Shown: in pieces, positions 35,880-44,463 of the stretch
How positions within the stretch are numbered: position 1 is the stretch's first letter
How the letters are laid out: each line of letters starts with the position of its first letter
Source: Nocardioides salarius
GTDB taxonomy: Bacteria; Actinomycetota; Actinomycetes; Propionibacteriales; Nocardioidaceae
NCBI RefSeq assembly: GCF_016907435.1
Contig: NZ_JAFBBZ010000001.1
Span: 2,294,001-2,358,000, forward strand
Length of the DNA: 64,000 nt
Reading direction: 5' to 3'
The notes under the pieces: generated by a model
What the model saw: only the letters and a program-made list of their open reading frames with translations
The model's database searches: none
Told to the model about the DNA's origin: nothing
Made by a program: the position numbers and the translations under genes

Positions 35880-37450
35880 TACCGCCCCGGCTCCGGCAGC
35901 GGGCCGAAGTCCTGGTGGCACTCCTCCGCCCCGCGGCAGCCCGACAGGATCTCGGTGCGGCGCGCCAGCTCGGCCTCGACCGCGGCGTAGCGCTCGTGCC
36001 CGGCGACCGACTGCACCTGGCCCGGGTCACGGTCGCGGTCGTAGAGCTCGACGAAGCCGTCGTGGAAGCGGGCGTAGGTGTAGCGGTCGGTGCGCAGCCC
36101 GCGGTAGAGCCAGCCGGTCTTGCCCGTCTCCGGCTTGTAGGGGCCACCCTGCAGCAGCACGCCTCCGGGGTAGAGCTCCTCGCGCTGGAGGCCCTGCCAC
36201 AGGTCGAGCAGCGAGGTGCCGTCGGTCAGCAGGCTCGGCGTCGCACCGGCGATGTCGAGGAAGGTCGGCACCAGGTCGACGATGGTCGCGGTGGCATCGG
36301 TGCGGGTGCCGGGCTCGATGCCGGGCCCGCGCACCAGCATCGGGGTCCGCACGCTCTCCTCGTAGGGCAGGATCTTGCCGAACCAGCGGTGCTCGCCGAG
36401 CTGGAAGCCGTTGTCGGTGATGAAGACCAGGTAGGTGTTGTCGAGCTCGCCCTGGGCGCGCAGCTCCTCGACGAGCGGGCCGATGGTGTCGTCGAGGCTG
36501 GCCAGCGCGCTGGCGCGCCCGCGGGCCGAGCGCACGACCGTCTGCTCCGACATCTTCGGCTGCCGGCGCACCAGGGCCTGCTTGTCGGAGAGGTCGTCCT
36601 CGTTGAAGGCGGGCGAGCGGGTCACCGAGCGGGCCAGCTCGTCGGCGGCGTCCTGGTGCGGGGTCTTGCCGGTGCGCTCCTGCTCGGCGAGGTAGGTGGG
36701 CGAGGAGCGCGGCGGCTCGAGCCCGCAGGTGTCCTGCTCGCAGGTGCTGCGGCGGCGCGAGGGGTGCGGGGCGAAGTGGCTGACCCACATGAAGAAGGGC
36801 TCGTCGCCCTGGCTGAGCTCGTCGACGTACTCGACGGCCTTGTCGCCGACGTAGTCGGTGTAGTAGCCCTCGACGCCGACGACCTCGTCGCCGTCGAATT
36901 GCTTGAAGTCGTAGTAGTCGGCGTAGCCGTGGCTGGTGGCGTTGAAGATGTCCCAGCCGGGGTCGCGGCCGTCCTGGTGGGAGTAGCCGTTGAGCATCTT
37001 GCCCAGGAAGGCCGTGCGGTAGCCGGCCTCCTGCAACCAGACGCCGACGTGCTGGCTCTCGTCGAAGGCGTCGTAGCCGCCCTGTGGCGGGAAGTTCCCG
37101 CGCACCCCGTTGTTCTGGGCCAGCTGGCCGGTCATCAGCTCGGCGCGCGCGGGGCAGCACAGCGGGTGCGGGGTCAGCGCGTTGTCGAAGGTGACGCCCT
37201 CGTCGCCGATCAGCCGCTCGACCTCGGGCAGGAACTGCATCTCGTCGAGGCGCTGGTCGTCGCTCGAGACCAGGACGATGTTGGGCCGCTCCCGGGTCAG
37301 GAAGCCGGGGGCCTCCTGCGCGCCGGTGCTCCCCGGCGGCGGCGGGTCGGTGCGGATGTCGGCGACGGCCGCGATCGTGAGCAGCACGACGAACGCCGTC
37401 AGTGCGGCCAGCAGGGGCCGCGGCAGGCGCGGCGGGATGAGCGAAGGCAC
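35879..37450 (-). CDS. Arylsulfatase-type sulfatase, membrane-anchored
   Basis: 523 residues from GTG 37450. A hydrophobic anchor at about 12-31 is followed by RPNIVLVSSDDQRLDEM (metal-binding Asp pair) and the sulfatase signature C98-C-P-A-R102, whose first cysteine is the residue converted to formylglycine. ITDNGFQLGEH near 350-360 and a late FxELYDRDRDPGQ close the family pattern. It should hydrolyse sulfate esters outside the membrane. The start is chosen from an ACCTC/GAGGT ribosome site 5 bases upstream; the frame extends further but without support. It is coupled to the acyltransferase gene, suggesting joint surface-glycan modification. Confidence 0.9.
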   Translation of the reverse strand: MPSLIPPRLPRPLLAALTAFVVLLTIAAVADIRTDPPPPGSTGAQEAPGFLTRERPNIVLVSSDDQRLDEMQFLPEVERLIGDEGVTFDNALTPHPLCCPARAELMTGQLAQNNGVRGNFPPQGGYDAFDESQHVGVWLQEAGYRTAFLGKMLNGYSHQDGRDPGWDIFNATSHGYADYYDFKQFDGDEVVGVEGYYTDYVGDKAVEYVDELSQGDEPFFMWVSHFAPHPSRRRSTCEQDTCGLEPPRSSPTYLAEQERTGKTPHQDAADELARSVTRSPAFNEDDLSDKQALVRRQPKMSEQTVVRSARGRASALASLDDTIGPLVEELRAQGELDNTYLVFITDNGFQLGEHRWFGKILPYEESVRTPMLVRGPGIEPGTRTDATATIVDLVPTFLDIAGATPSLLTDGTSLLDLWQGLQREELYPGGVLLQGGPYKPETGKTGWLYRGLRTDRYTYARFHDGFVELYDRDRDPGQVQSVAGHERYAAVEAELARRTEILSGCRGAEECHQDFGPLPEPGR

Positions 37451-37455
37451 GCCAG

Positions 37456-37490
37456 ACCTCGGGATCGGGGGCGGGTGTCCCCCCAACCTA
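37456..37490 (-). promoter_or_regulatory. Promoter and ribosome site of the sulfatase gene
   Basis: On the minus strand TAGGTT (37490-37485) is a -10 candidate about 34 bases before the start, and GAGGT (37460-37456) is a ribosome site 5 bases before GTG 37450. Unlike most genes here it has a normal leader. Confidence 0.5.
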
Positions 37491-37624
37491 CCGACGTCCC
37501 CGGGGCACGGGCGAACTGACGATATCGCGGCCCGCAGGCAACCATCCGTCATCCTCGGGTGGTCCACCAGGACATGACCACCACCACCGGGACGCGCTCG
37601 GGCCCGTCCCGCCCAGGAGGATCC

Positions 37625-38161
37625 GTGGCACCACGGCCGGGCGACGCGCAGGTCGCCTTCGACGAGTTCGTGCTGGCCCGCTCCTCCGGCCTGCTGCGCA
37701 CGGCGTACCTGCTCACCCACGACCACGCCCTGGCCGAGGACCTGCTGCAGACCGCGCTGGCCAAGGCCTGGTTCGCCTGGGACCGCATCGACCAGCACGA
37801 GGCCTACGTGCGCCGGATCCTGGTCACCACCTACGCGACGTGGTGGCGCCGGCGCTGGAACGGCGAGCACCCCACCGACGAGCTGCCCGAGGCCGGCGGG
37901 TCGCCCGACCCGACCGAGGCGGCCGGGCAGCGCCACGACCTGTGGAGCGCGATGGAGCGGCTGCCGCGGCGCCAGCGGGCCGTGGTGGTGCTGCGCTACT
38001 TCGAGGACCTCACCGAGGCCCAGACCGCCCAGGTGCTCGGCTGCTCGGTCGGCACCGTCAAGAGCCAGGCGTCGAAGGCGTTCGCCAAGCTGCGCATCGA
38101 CCCGTCCCTGGCGCCCGTCCCCACGACCAGCTCCCGCACCGAGACCGAGGACCGCTCATGA
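37625..38161 (+). CDS. ECF sigma factor, SigE family (actinobacterial SigE70-like)
   Basis: 178 residues. FDEFVLARSSGLLRTAYLLTHD starts region 2 and AEDLLQTALAKAWFAWDRI ends it; region 4 has LPRRQRAVVVLRYFEDLTEAQTAQVLGCSVGTVKSQASKAFAKL. These match the SigE family of small actinobacterial ECF factors. GTG 37625 with AGGAGG 4 bases upstream is preferred to ATG 37574 because it begins at the family N-terminus and has the only good ribosome site. The next gene overlaps by 4 bases and encodes a membrane protein that is presumably its anti-sigma partner. Confidence 0.87.
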   Translation: MAPRPGDAQVAFDEFVLARSSGLLRTAYLLTHDHALAEDLLQTALAKAWFAWDRIDQHEAYVRRILVTTYATWWRRRWNGEHPTDELPEAGGSPDPTEAAGQRHDLWSAMERLPRRQRAVVVLRYFEDLTEAQTAQVLGCSVGTVKSQASKAFAKLRIDPSLAPVPTTSSRTETEDRS

Positions 38162-39489
38162 GCACCGTCGACGACCTGCGCAGCACCCTCGAGGACCGGG
38201 CCCGGGCGGTCGACGACCCCGGCGCCTCGCCCCGTGTGGTGGCCGTGCACGAGCGGGTGCGCGGCCTGCGCCGCCGGCGGCGCGCGACGGCCGGGGCGCT
38301 GGCCGCGGTGGTGCTCGCCGCCGGGGTCGGCCTGGCCACCCTCGACCCCGTCGGGGGCGATGGCCCCGAGCCCGCCGAGGGGCCGCGCACCGTCGGTGGG
38401 CAGGCGGTGCCGGCCACCGTCTCGGTGCTGGGTCGCGGGTACGAGCTGAGCGACGAGGTCACCGTCGGGACCGGCGAGCGCACCGTGCGGGTCGCGCTCG
38501 AGCCGAGCGAGGAGCTGCGGGTCGTGTCGCTGGCGGCCTCCGACCTCGACGGCGGGTCGGCGACGCTCCTCGACCACCGCAGGGGAGTGGCGAGGGTCCT
38601 GGGCTCGGGCTCGGTGCAGCCGCCGGTCCCGGTCTACCCGGGCACCGGTGGACTGAGGGTGGTGCTCGACGGGCTGGGGCCCGACGCCGAGGTGGGCCTG
38701 GCCGTCTACGACCAGACCGGCCCAGGGTCGGGGGCGGTGGTCGGCCCGGACGACGTGGCGCTCTTCCGACCCTCCGCGTTCGGCGAGGAGCTGCTGGCGG
38801 CGGGCTTCTCGGGAGTCGACGGCGCCGATCCGTCGCAGCTGACCGTGCGACTCGACCTGGACCAGAGGCAGGTGGTGCGGGTGGCAACGTTCTGCACGGC
38901 CGCGACGAGGGGCCTGTGGCTCAGCGTCGATCTGGACGGGCGCCCCGCCTACTCGCGAGGATCCTGCGACGACGAGGGCATGGCGGACCTGCCCGGCGGG
39001 TGGACCTCGCAGGAGCGTGGTCTCGCCCGCGGCGAGCACACCCTGCGGGCCTACCTGACCCGCGGCGCGGACGGCCCCGAGGTCGACGACCCGACTGCCG
39101 TGATCGGGATCGGGGCCTACCCCGAGCCCGCGACCACCACCGTGGCGGGCACCTCGGTCGACCGGGTCGTCGAGCGCGACGGCCGGCTCTGGGAGCTCGA
39201 GGGCGCGCTGACGGCCACCGAGGACGGCGAGCCGTTCACCCGTCGCATCGAGGCCGACGCGGAGCCGGTGCTGGTCGGGTTCGCCTTCGACGGCGGCATC
39301 GCCGGGCTCGAGGCGGAGCCGGTCCGCGGTGGCGGGGTCGGGCTGACCTCGGACCTCGTCGGCTCGCCGCGCGGCGGCAGCAGCATCGCCGGTCAGCTGC
39401 TGGCAGGCGACACCTACGAGGTGCGCCTCTACGAGGACCGCGGTCGCCCGTTCGAGGGGTCGATCCTGCTCTACCGCCCCGTGGCCTGA
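38158..39489 (+). CDS. Membrane protein paired with the ECF sigma factor
   Basis: 443 residues. A cytoplasmic N-terminus of about 42 residues with VVAVHERVRGLRRRRRA precedes one membrane segment (about 44-62), then a long extracytoplasmic part with repeated beta-rich stretches. The start overlaps the sigma gene by 4 bases. The short charged N-terminus plus membrane segment is what is found in anti-sigma partners of SigE-family factors, though there is no zinc HxxxCxxC motif. The outside domain (about 75-443) was not assigned to a family and may sense an envelope signal or bind glycan. Function is inferred from context. Confidence 0.75.
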   Translation: MSTVDDLRSTLEDRARAVDDPGASPRVVAVHERVRGLRRRRRATAGALAAVVLAAGVGLATLDPVGGDGPEPAEGPRTVGGQAVPATVSVLGRGYELSDEVTVGTGERTVRVALEPSEELRVVSLAASDLDGGSATLLDHRRGVARVLGSGSVQPPVPVYPGTGGLRVVLDGLGPDAEVGLAVYDQTGPGSGAVVGPDDVALFRPSAFGEELLAAGFSGVDGADPSQLTVRLDLDQRQVVRVATFCTAATRGLWLSVDLDGRPAYSRGSCDDEGMADLPGGWTSQERGLARGEHTLRAYLTRGADGPEVDDPTAVIGIGAYPEPATTTVAGTSVDRVVERDGRLWELEGALTATEDGEPFTRRIEADAEPVLVGFAFDGGIAGLEAEPVRGGGVGLTSDLVGSPRGGSSIAGQLLAGDTYEVRLYEDRGRPFEGSILLYRPVA

Positions 39490-39495
39490 GCCGCG

Positions 39496-39521
39496 CAGGG
39501 GCGTCGGCGTGCCGTCCCCTG
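39496..39521 (+). terminator. Hairpin after the sigma/membrane-protein operon
   Basis: CAGGGG (39496-39501) pairs with CCCCTG (39516-39521) and CGGC with GCCG inside, with small internal bulges, 6 bases after the stop. Confidence 0.5.
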
Positions 39522-39532
39522 GCAGGGACCGG

Positions 39533-39538
39533 TAAAGT
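39533..39538 (+). promoter_or_regulatory. -10 box TAAAGT before the HelD-like gene
   Basis: TAAAGT lies 26 bases before GTG 39565, leaving room for a short leader with GAGGAG at 39552-39557. No strong -35 is evident. Confidence 0.45.
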
Positions 39539-39564
39539 CCCCTCCTTGCACGAGGAGCAGCACG

Positions 39565-41793
39565 GTGAAGGGGATGCGGGCGTTGACCGAGGATCTCGCA
39601 GCGCAGGAGACCGCGCGCGAACAGGCGTACGTCGACAAGGTCTACGCGCAGCTCTCGCTGTCGTCGGCCGCGGCCCAGGCGCTGGCCCGCGAGGGCCACG
39701 ACCGGGGCCGGCTGGGCCACGAGGGCGGCCTGGTCGAGCGCGACGCGATGGTCTTCCAGGCCGCGCGGCGCATCGCCCAGCTCGACGCCGCCCACGAGGG
39801 CCTGGTCTTCGGGCGGCTCGACCTGCACCCCGGCCTCGACCCGCAGCCGCGCTACATCGGGCGCATCGGCCTGCGTGACGCCGAGCGCGACTCGCTGCTC
39901 ATCGACTGGCGCGCCCCGGCCGCCGCGGTGTTCTACCAGGCCACGGCGGCCACGCCCCAGCAGGTGATCCGCCGCCGGGTGCTGCGCTCGGACGGCCCCC
40001 GGGTCGTCGGGGTCGAGGACGAGCTGCTCGACGCCGAGGCGCTCGAGGAGACCGGCGCCGACCTGCCGATCATCGGCGAGGGCGCGCTGATGGCGCAGCT
40101 CTCGCGCGCCCGCGACCGCACCATGCACTCGATCGTGGCGACCATCCAGGCCGAGCAGGACCAGGCGATCCGCGCACCCAGCAAGGGCGTCGTGGCGATC
40201 TCCGGCGGCCCGGGGGTCGGCAAGACCGTCGTGGCGCTGCACCGCGCGGCGTACCTGCTCTACACCGACCGGCGCCGCTACGAGACCGGTGGCGTGCTGA
40301 TCGTGGGACCCAGCGGGGTCTTCATGCGCTACATCGAGCGGGTGCTGCCCAGCCTCGGCGAGACCGCGGTGGCGCTGCGCTCGCTCGGCGAGGTCGTCGA
40401 CGGCGTGCGCGCCACCCGGCACGACGACCCGTCGGTGGCCGACGTGAAGGGCGCGGCCCGGATGGCCGAGGTGGTGCGCCGCCTGGCGCGCCAGCAGGCG
40501 CCGGGCGGCCCGAGCGAGTTCCGCGTGTTCTACCGCGACGACGTGCTGGTGCTCGACCGCGGCCTGCTGGGCCGCATCCGCCGCCAGCTGATGTCGCAGG
40601 GCCGTCGCAACCGCCAGCTGCCGCGGGTGCCGGGTGTGCTGCTCGACGCGCTGTGGCGCCAGGTGCGCGGCGAGCGCGGCCGCGAGCGCGGCCGTGCCTC
40701 CTTCGACGACGACCTGCTGGGCGACCAGAAGTTCCTCGACTTCGTCACCGCCTGGTGGCCCCCGCTCGACGCCCCGACGGTGCTGGCCTGGCTGCGCGAC
40801 CCCGAGGTGCTGGCTCGGGTCGCCGAGGGCGTGCTCTCGTCCGAGGAGCAGCGGGTGCTGGCCAAGTCGTGGGCCGACCTGCCCGAGCACCCGCTCGGCA
40901 GGGACCTCACGGTCCAGGACGTGCCGCTGCTCGACGAGCTGCGCTACGCGCTGGGCGACGTGCCCGAGCGCACCGACGACGAGGCCTCGCTCGCCGACAC
41001 CTCGCTGCTCGAGGGCGGGCACGACGTGGCCGAGCTGATGACCGCGGCCGACCGCGAGTACGCCCCCTCGGGGCGCGCCTGGGCGCCGCCGACGCACAAG
41101 ATCGACGACGACCCGTTCGCGCACGTGCTCATCGACGAGGCGCAGGACCTCACGCCGATGCAGTGGCGGATGGTCGGGCGCCGCGGCCGCACCGCGTCGT
41201 GGACCATCGTCGGCGACCCGGCGCAGTCGTCGTGGCCGGTGCCCGACGAGGCGGCCGCCGCGCGCGCCGAGGCCACCGAGGGCAAGGCGCTGCACGAGTT
41301 CCACCTCTCCACCAACTACCGCAACTCCTCCGAGATCTACGCCCACGCCGCGGCGTACGCCGAGCGGGTCGGCCTCGACGCCGACCTGCCGACCGCGGTG
41401 CGCTCGACCGGCGTGGAGCCGCGGGTCGTCGAGGACGCCCCCGACCTCGAGGCAGCCGTGCGCGAGGCCGTCGTCGACCTGGCCGGCCGGGTGGCCGGCA
41501 CCGTCGGCGTCGTCGTCCCTGCCGCACGGCGCTCCGAGGTCAACGCCTGGCTGGCGTCGTGGCCCGAGCTCGCCGACGACGCGAAGGGCGCCCGCGCGGC
41601 CATCGACTCCTCGGTCACGCCGTCGGGCGAGGACCGCGTCGTGGTGCTCACCGGTCTCGACACCAAGGGCCTGGAGTTCGACGGCATCGTGGTGGTGCGG
41701 CCCCAGGAGATCGAGGACGAGTCCCAGACCGGGCGGGCCACGCTCTACGTCGTGCTCACGCGCGCGACGCAGCTCCTGACGACCGTCTCCTGA
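39565..41793 (+). CDS. HelD-like superfamily 1 helicase (RNA polymerase recycling type)
   Basis: 742 residues. N-terminal helical region, then Walker A GGPGVGKT near residues 213-220, Walker B VLIDEAQDLTPMQW near 521-534, VGDPAQSSW (motif III), LSTNYRNSSEIY (motif IV) and a late TGLDTKGLEFDGIVVV and YVVLTRATQLL (V and VI). The layout (UvrD-like ATPase split by insertions, with an N-terminal arm) fits HelD, which binds RNA polymerase and frees stalled complexes; the actinobacterial relative HelR can protect against rifampicin. GTG 39565 has GAGGAG 7 bases upstream. No rifampicin-associated dyad (GGGGCTTGCGGCAAGCCCC-like) was seen upstream. Confidence 0.85.
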   Translation: MKGMRALTEDLAAQETAREQAYVDKVYAQLSLSSAAAQALAREGHDRGRLGHEGGLVERDAMVFQAARRIAQLDAAHEGLVFGRLDLHPGLDPQPRYIGRIGLRDAERDSLLIDWRAPAAAVFYQATAATPQQVIRRRVLRSDGPRVVGVEDELLDAEALEETGADLPIIGEGALMAQLSRARDRTMHSIVATIQAEQDQAIRAPSKGVVAISGGPGVGKTVVALHRAAYLLYTDRRRYETGGVLIVGPSGVFMRYIERVLPSLGETAVALRSLGEVVDGVRATRHDDPSVADVKGAARMAEVVRRLARQQAPGGPSEFRVFYRDDVLVLDRGLLGRIRRQLMSQGRRNRQLPRVPGVLLDALWRQVRGERGRERGRASFDDDLLGDQKFLDFVTAWWPPLDAPTVLAWLRDPEVLARVAEGVLSSEEQRVLAKSWADLPEHPLGRDLTVQDVPLLDELRYALGDVPERTDDEASLADTSLLEGGHDVAELMTAADREYAPSGRAWAPPTHKIDDDPFAHVLIDEAQDLTPMQWRMVGRRGRTASWTIVGDPAQSSWPVPDEAAAARAEATEGKALHEFHLSTNYRNSSEIYAHAAAYAERVGLDADLPTAVRSTGVEPRVVEDAPDLEAAVREAVVDLAGRVAGTVGVVVPAARRSEVNAWLASWPELADDAKGARAAIDSSVTPSGEDRVVVLTGLDTKGLEFDGIVVVRPQEIEDESQTGRATLYVVLTRATQLLTTVS

Positions 41794-41797
41794 GCCG

Positions 41798-41803
41798 TAG
41801 GCT
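41798..41803 (+). promoter_or_regulatory. -10 box TAGGCT of a leaderless promoter
   Basis: TAGGCT is followed by 7 bases and ATG 41811. Confidence 0.6.
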
Positions 41804-41810
41804 GCGGGGC

Positions 41811-43724
41811 ATGACTGAGGCCATGCCTGACGCCCGCGCCGCGATCGAGGCGATCCAGGGGCACGAGGCGTGGGCGATCATCCGGCGCTCGACCCGGGCC
41901 GGCGACAAGGACACCGTCGGGCTGGTGGGCGGGCGGCGCAGCGTCGTCGAGTCGCTGCTCGACGTGCCGCTCGAGGAGGGCGCGCCGGCCGACGGCCACA
42001 TCGCCGACCGGCTGCTGGCGATCCCGTTCCGCCAGGTCGCCGAGCGCGGCTTCGAGACCCACGACGACGGCACCCCGCTGGTCGTCGTCGACGTCGAGAC
42101 CGAGCTGGAGTTCTCGGTCGCCGAGGTGGTCGAGGCGATCGACGACACCGAGGTCGAGTTCACCGACCGCGGCGGGTTCGAGACCGACGACGCGGCGTAC
42201 GCGAAGGTCGTCGACACGATCATCCGCGACGAGATCGGGCAGGGCGAGGGCGCCAACCTCGTCGTCGGACGCCACTACCGCGCGAAGGTCGCCGACTGGG
42301 GCACCGCGACGGCGCTGAGCGTCTTCAAGCGGCTGCTCGAGCGCGAGCGCGGCGCCTACTGGACCTACGTCTTCTTCACCGGCGACCGCTTCCTCATCGG
42401 CGCCAGCCCCGAGCGGCACGTCTCGATCCACGACGGCGACGTGCGGATGAACCCGATCTCGGGCACCTTCCGGATCCCGCGCGAGGGCGACGTGAAGGCC
42501 TCGCTGCTGGAGTTCCTGCGCGACGAGAAGGAGATCTACGAGCTCTTCATGGTCGTCGACGAGGAGCTGAAGATGATGTGCGACATCTGCCACGAGGGCG
42601 GGCAGGTGCTCGGGCCGTTCCTCAAGCCGATGACGCACCTGGTGCACACCGAGTACCTCCTGGCCGGGCGCACCGACCGCGACCCGCGCGAGGTGCTGCG
42701 CGACACGATGTACGCCGCCACCGTCACCGGCAGCCCGGTCGAGAACGCCTGCCGGCTGATCAAGGCCTACGAGTCGGAGGGCCGCGGCTACTACGGCGCC
42801 GCGCTCGCGATCCTGGGCCGCGACGAGCGCGGCGGACCGGTCGTGGACAGCCCGATCGTGATCCGCAGCGCCGACGTCGACCTCGAGGGCAACCTCAAGG
42901 TCACCGCCGGCGCCACGCTGGTGCGCGACTCCGACGCCGCCTACGAGGTGGCCGAGACGCACGCCAAGGCCGGGGGCATCCTCAGCGCCTTCGGGCTGGT
43001 GCCGCCCGCGCCGGTGCCGACGGTCCCGGTCGCCGAGCTGGCCGCCGACGAGGACGTGCTGATCGCCCTCAACGCCCGCAACCGCCGGTTGTCGTCGTTC
43101 TGGCTGACCGACCAGGGCGACGAGGACCCCGACCCGCGCCTGGCCGGGCGCAGCGTGGTGATCCTCGACGGCGAGGACGACTTCGTGAACATGCTGCGCC
43201 ACGTGATGGGCGTGATCGGGCTGAGCAGCACCGTGGTGCGCCACGAGGACTACGTGCCCGGCTGCCTCGACGGCCACGACCTGGTGATCGTCGGGCCCGG
43301 GCCCGGCGACCCCCGCGACGACACCGACCCCAAGATGCAGAACCTGCGCGCGGCGGTGGCGGCGCTGCTCGAGAGCCAGCAGCCCTTCCTGGCGGTGTGC
43401 CTGGGCCACCAGGCGCTGTGCCACCAGCTGGGGCTGCCGCTGGCCTACAAGGACATCGTCTTCCAGGGCACCCAGTCGCCGGTGCGCCTCGCCGGGCGCA
43501 CCGAGCGGGTCGGCTTCTACAACACCTTCGTGGGCCGGGTCGGCGACGCAGGCGCGCTGCCCGCGGGCGTCGAGGTCGACACCGACCCCGACACCGGCGA
43601 CGTGCACGCGCTGCGCGGCCCGCACTACCGCGGCATCCAGTTCCACGCCGAGTCGATCCTGACCCAGAACGGCTTCGACCTGCTGCACACGCTGGTGCGT
43701 GACCTTCTGGTCACCGAGGGATGA
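41811..43724 (+). CDS. PhzE-like anthranilate/ADIC synthase (chorismate and glutaminase domains fused)
   Basis: 637 residues. The chorismate-binding domain (about 1-430) has the NPISGTFRIP motif; the Ser in PISGT separates it from PabB (PIKGT) and from ordinary TrpE (PIAGT). The glutamine amidotransferase domain (about 445-637) has VCLGHQ with C530 and IQFHAES with the catalytic His/Glu. The fused order matches PhzE, which makes 2-amino-2-deoxyisochorismate for phenazines, and its length is nearly the same. No other phenazine gene is in the window. It could serve phenazine, another aminochorismate product, or anthranilate. Confidence 0.87.
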   Translation: MTEAMPDARAAIEAIQGHEAWAIIRRSTRAGDKDTVGLVGGRRSVVESLLDVPLEEGAPADGHIADRLLAIPFRQVAERGFETHDDGTPLVVVDVETELEFSVAEVVEAIDDTEVEFTDRGGFETDDAAYAKVVDTIIRDEIGQGEGANLVVGRHYRAKVADWGTATALSVFKRLLERERGAYWTYVFFTGDRFLIGASPERHVSIHDGDVRMNPISGTFRIPREGDVKASLLEFLRDEKEIYELFMVVDEELKMMCDICHEGGQVLGPFLKPMTHLVHTEYLLAGRTDRDPREVLRDTMYAATVTGSPVENACRLIKAYESEGRGYYGAALAILGRDERGGPVVDSPIVIRSADVDLEGNLKVTAGATLVRDSDAAYEVAETHAKAGGILSAFGLVPPAPVPTVPVAELAADEDVLIALNARNRRLSSFWLTDQGDEDPDPRLAGRSVVILDGEDDFVNMLRHVMGVIGLSSTVVRHEDYVPGCLDGHDLVIVGPGPGDPRDDTDPKMQNLRAAVAALLESQQPFLAVCLGHQALCHQLGLPLAYKDIVFQGTQSPVRLAGRTERVGFYNTFVGRVGDAGALPAGVEVDTDPDTGDVHALRGPHYRGIQFHAESILTQNGFDLLHTLVRDLLVTEG

Positions 43725-43757
43725 CCGATCGGAGGATGCCCGCCGGGAGGGGACCTG

Positions 43758-43827
43758 TATGGTTGTCTCTCGACACGCACTGCGCGTCGAAGCCCGATGG
43801 AGACTGCCCCCCAGCTCCATCGGGCTT
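43758..43827 (+). ncRNA. Unassigned structured RNA or attenuator: box TATGGT and a 13-bp hairpin
   Basis: TATGGT (43758-43763) is a possible -10. Just after it CGACACGC/GCGCGTCG gives a short stem (43772-43790), then AAGCCCGATGGAG (43790-43802) and its exact complement CTCCATCGGGCTT (43815-43827) make a perfect 13-bp stem with a 12-base loop. Transcripts could end there or be regulated there. It lies between the PhzE-like and pabA genes and could be the PhzE terminator, a pabA leader or a small RNA. Confidence 0.5.
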
Positions 43828-43869
43828 GTCGCATTTGTGGGTGTCGCACCTCCGGGGCGAGCCGTCGCC

Positions 43870-44463
43870 GTGACGGCCGTGCCCGACGTGGTCGTGGTCG
43901 ACCACCACGACTCCTACACCCAGAACCTGGTGCACCTGCTGGCCGAGGTGACCGGGCGGGTGCCGCGGGTGGTCCAGCACGACGAGATCGACCCCGACGA
44001 CGTGCTCCGGCACAGCCACGTGGTGCTCTCGCCGGGCCCCGGGCGCCCCGACGAGCCGCGCGACTTCGCGGTGGGCGTCGAGGTGCTGCGTCGCGCCACC
44101 CGGCCGGTGCTCGGCGTCTGCCTGGGCATGCAGGGCCTGGTCACGGTGTACGGCGGCCTGGTCGGGCGGGTGCCCCCGGCCCACGGCACGGTCTCGGCCC
44201 TCGACCACGACGGGCGCGGGGTGTTCGCCGGGCTGCCGCAGGGCTTCGACGTGGTGCGCTACCACTCCCTGGCCGCGCTGCGGGTGCCCGACTGCCTCGA
44301 GGTCAGCGCCACCTGCGCCGGCGCCGGTCCCGGCGACCCGCCCGTGGTGATGGGGGTGCGCCACCGCGACCTGCCGCTCGAGGGCGTGCAGTTCCACCCC
44401 GAGTCGGTGCTCTCGCGCCACGGCGCCGCGCTGGTCGGCTCGTTCCTGCGGGGGGCCGCGTGA
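43870..44463 (+). CDS. pabA: Aminodeoxychorismate/anthranilate synthase amidotransferase subunit (PabA-like)
   Basis: 197 residues from GTG 43870 (GTG 43879 also fits). Class I glutamine amidotransferase: VVVDHHDSYTQNLVHLL near the start, LSPGPGRPDEP oxyanion strand, GVCLGMQ with C84, and VQFHPESVL with the catalytic His/Glu. It releases ammonia from glutamine for its synthase partner PabB, encoded by the next gene with a 4-base overlap. A longer in-frame start at 43699 or 43759 would run through the 13-bp hairpin and was rejected. Confidence 0.88.
   Translation: MTAVPDVVVVDHHDSYTQNLVHLLAEVTGRVPRVVQHDEIDPDDVLRHSHVVLSPGPGRPDEPRDFAVGVEVLRRATRPVLGVCLGMQGLVTVYGGLVGRVPPAHGTVSALDHDGRGVFAGLPQGFDVVRYHSLAALRVPDCLEVSATCAGAGPGDPPVVMGVRHRDLPLEGVQFHPESVLSRHGAALVGSFLRGAA

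Noticed and set aside
37996..41346. An open frame of more than 1100 codons on the minus strand across the sigma-factor, membrane-protein and HelD genes
   Set aside because: It is antisense to three well-supported genes, has low-complexity His/Arg/Gly-rich translation and no domain; GC-rich codon bias creates such frames.
43758..43827. Known riboswitch class at the pabA leader
   Set aside because: The stems match no class that I can recognise by eye; only a simple hairpin is certain.
43699..43870. Longer N-terminus for PabA starting at 43699 or 43759
   Set aside because: It would run through the perfect 13-bp hairpin and gives 37-57 residues with no similarity to the amidotransferase family, whose N-terminus begins at about 43885.
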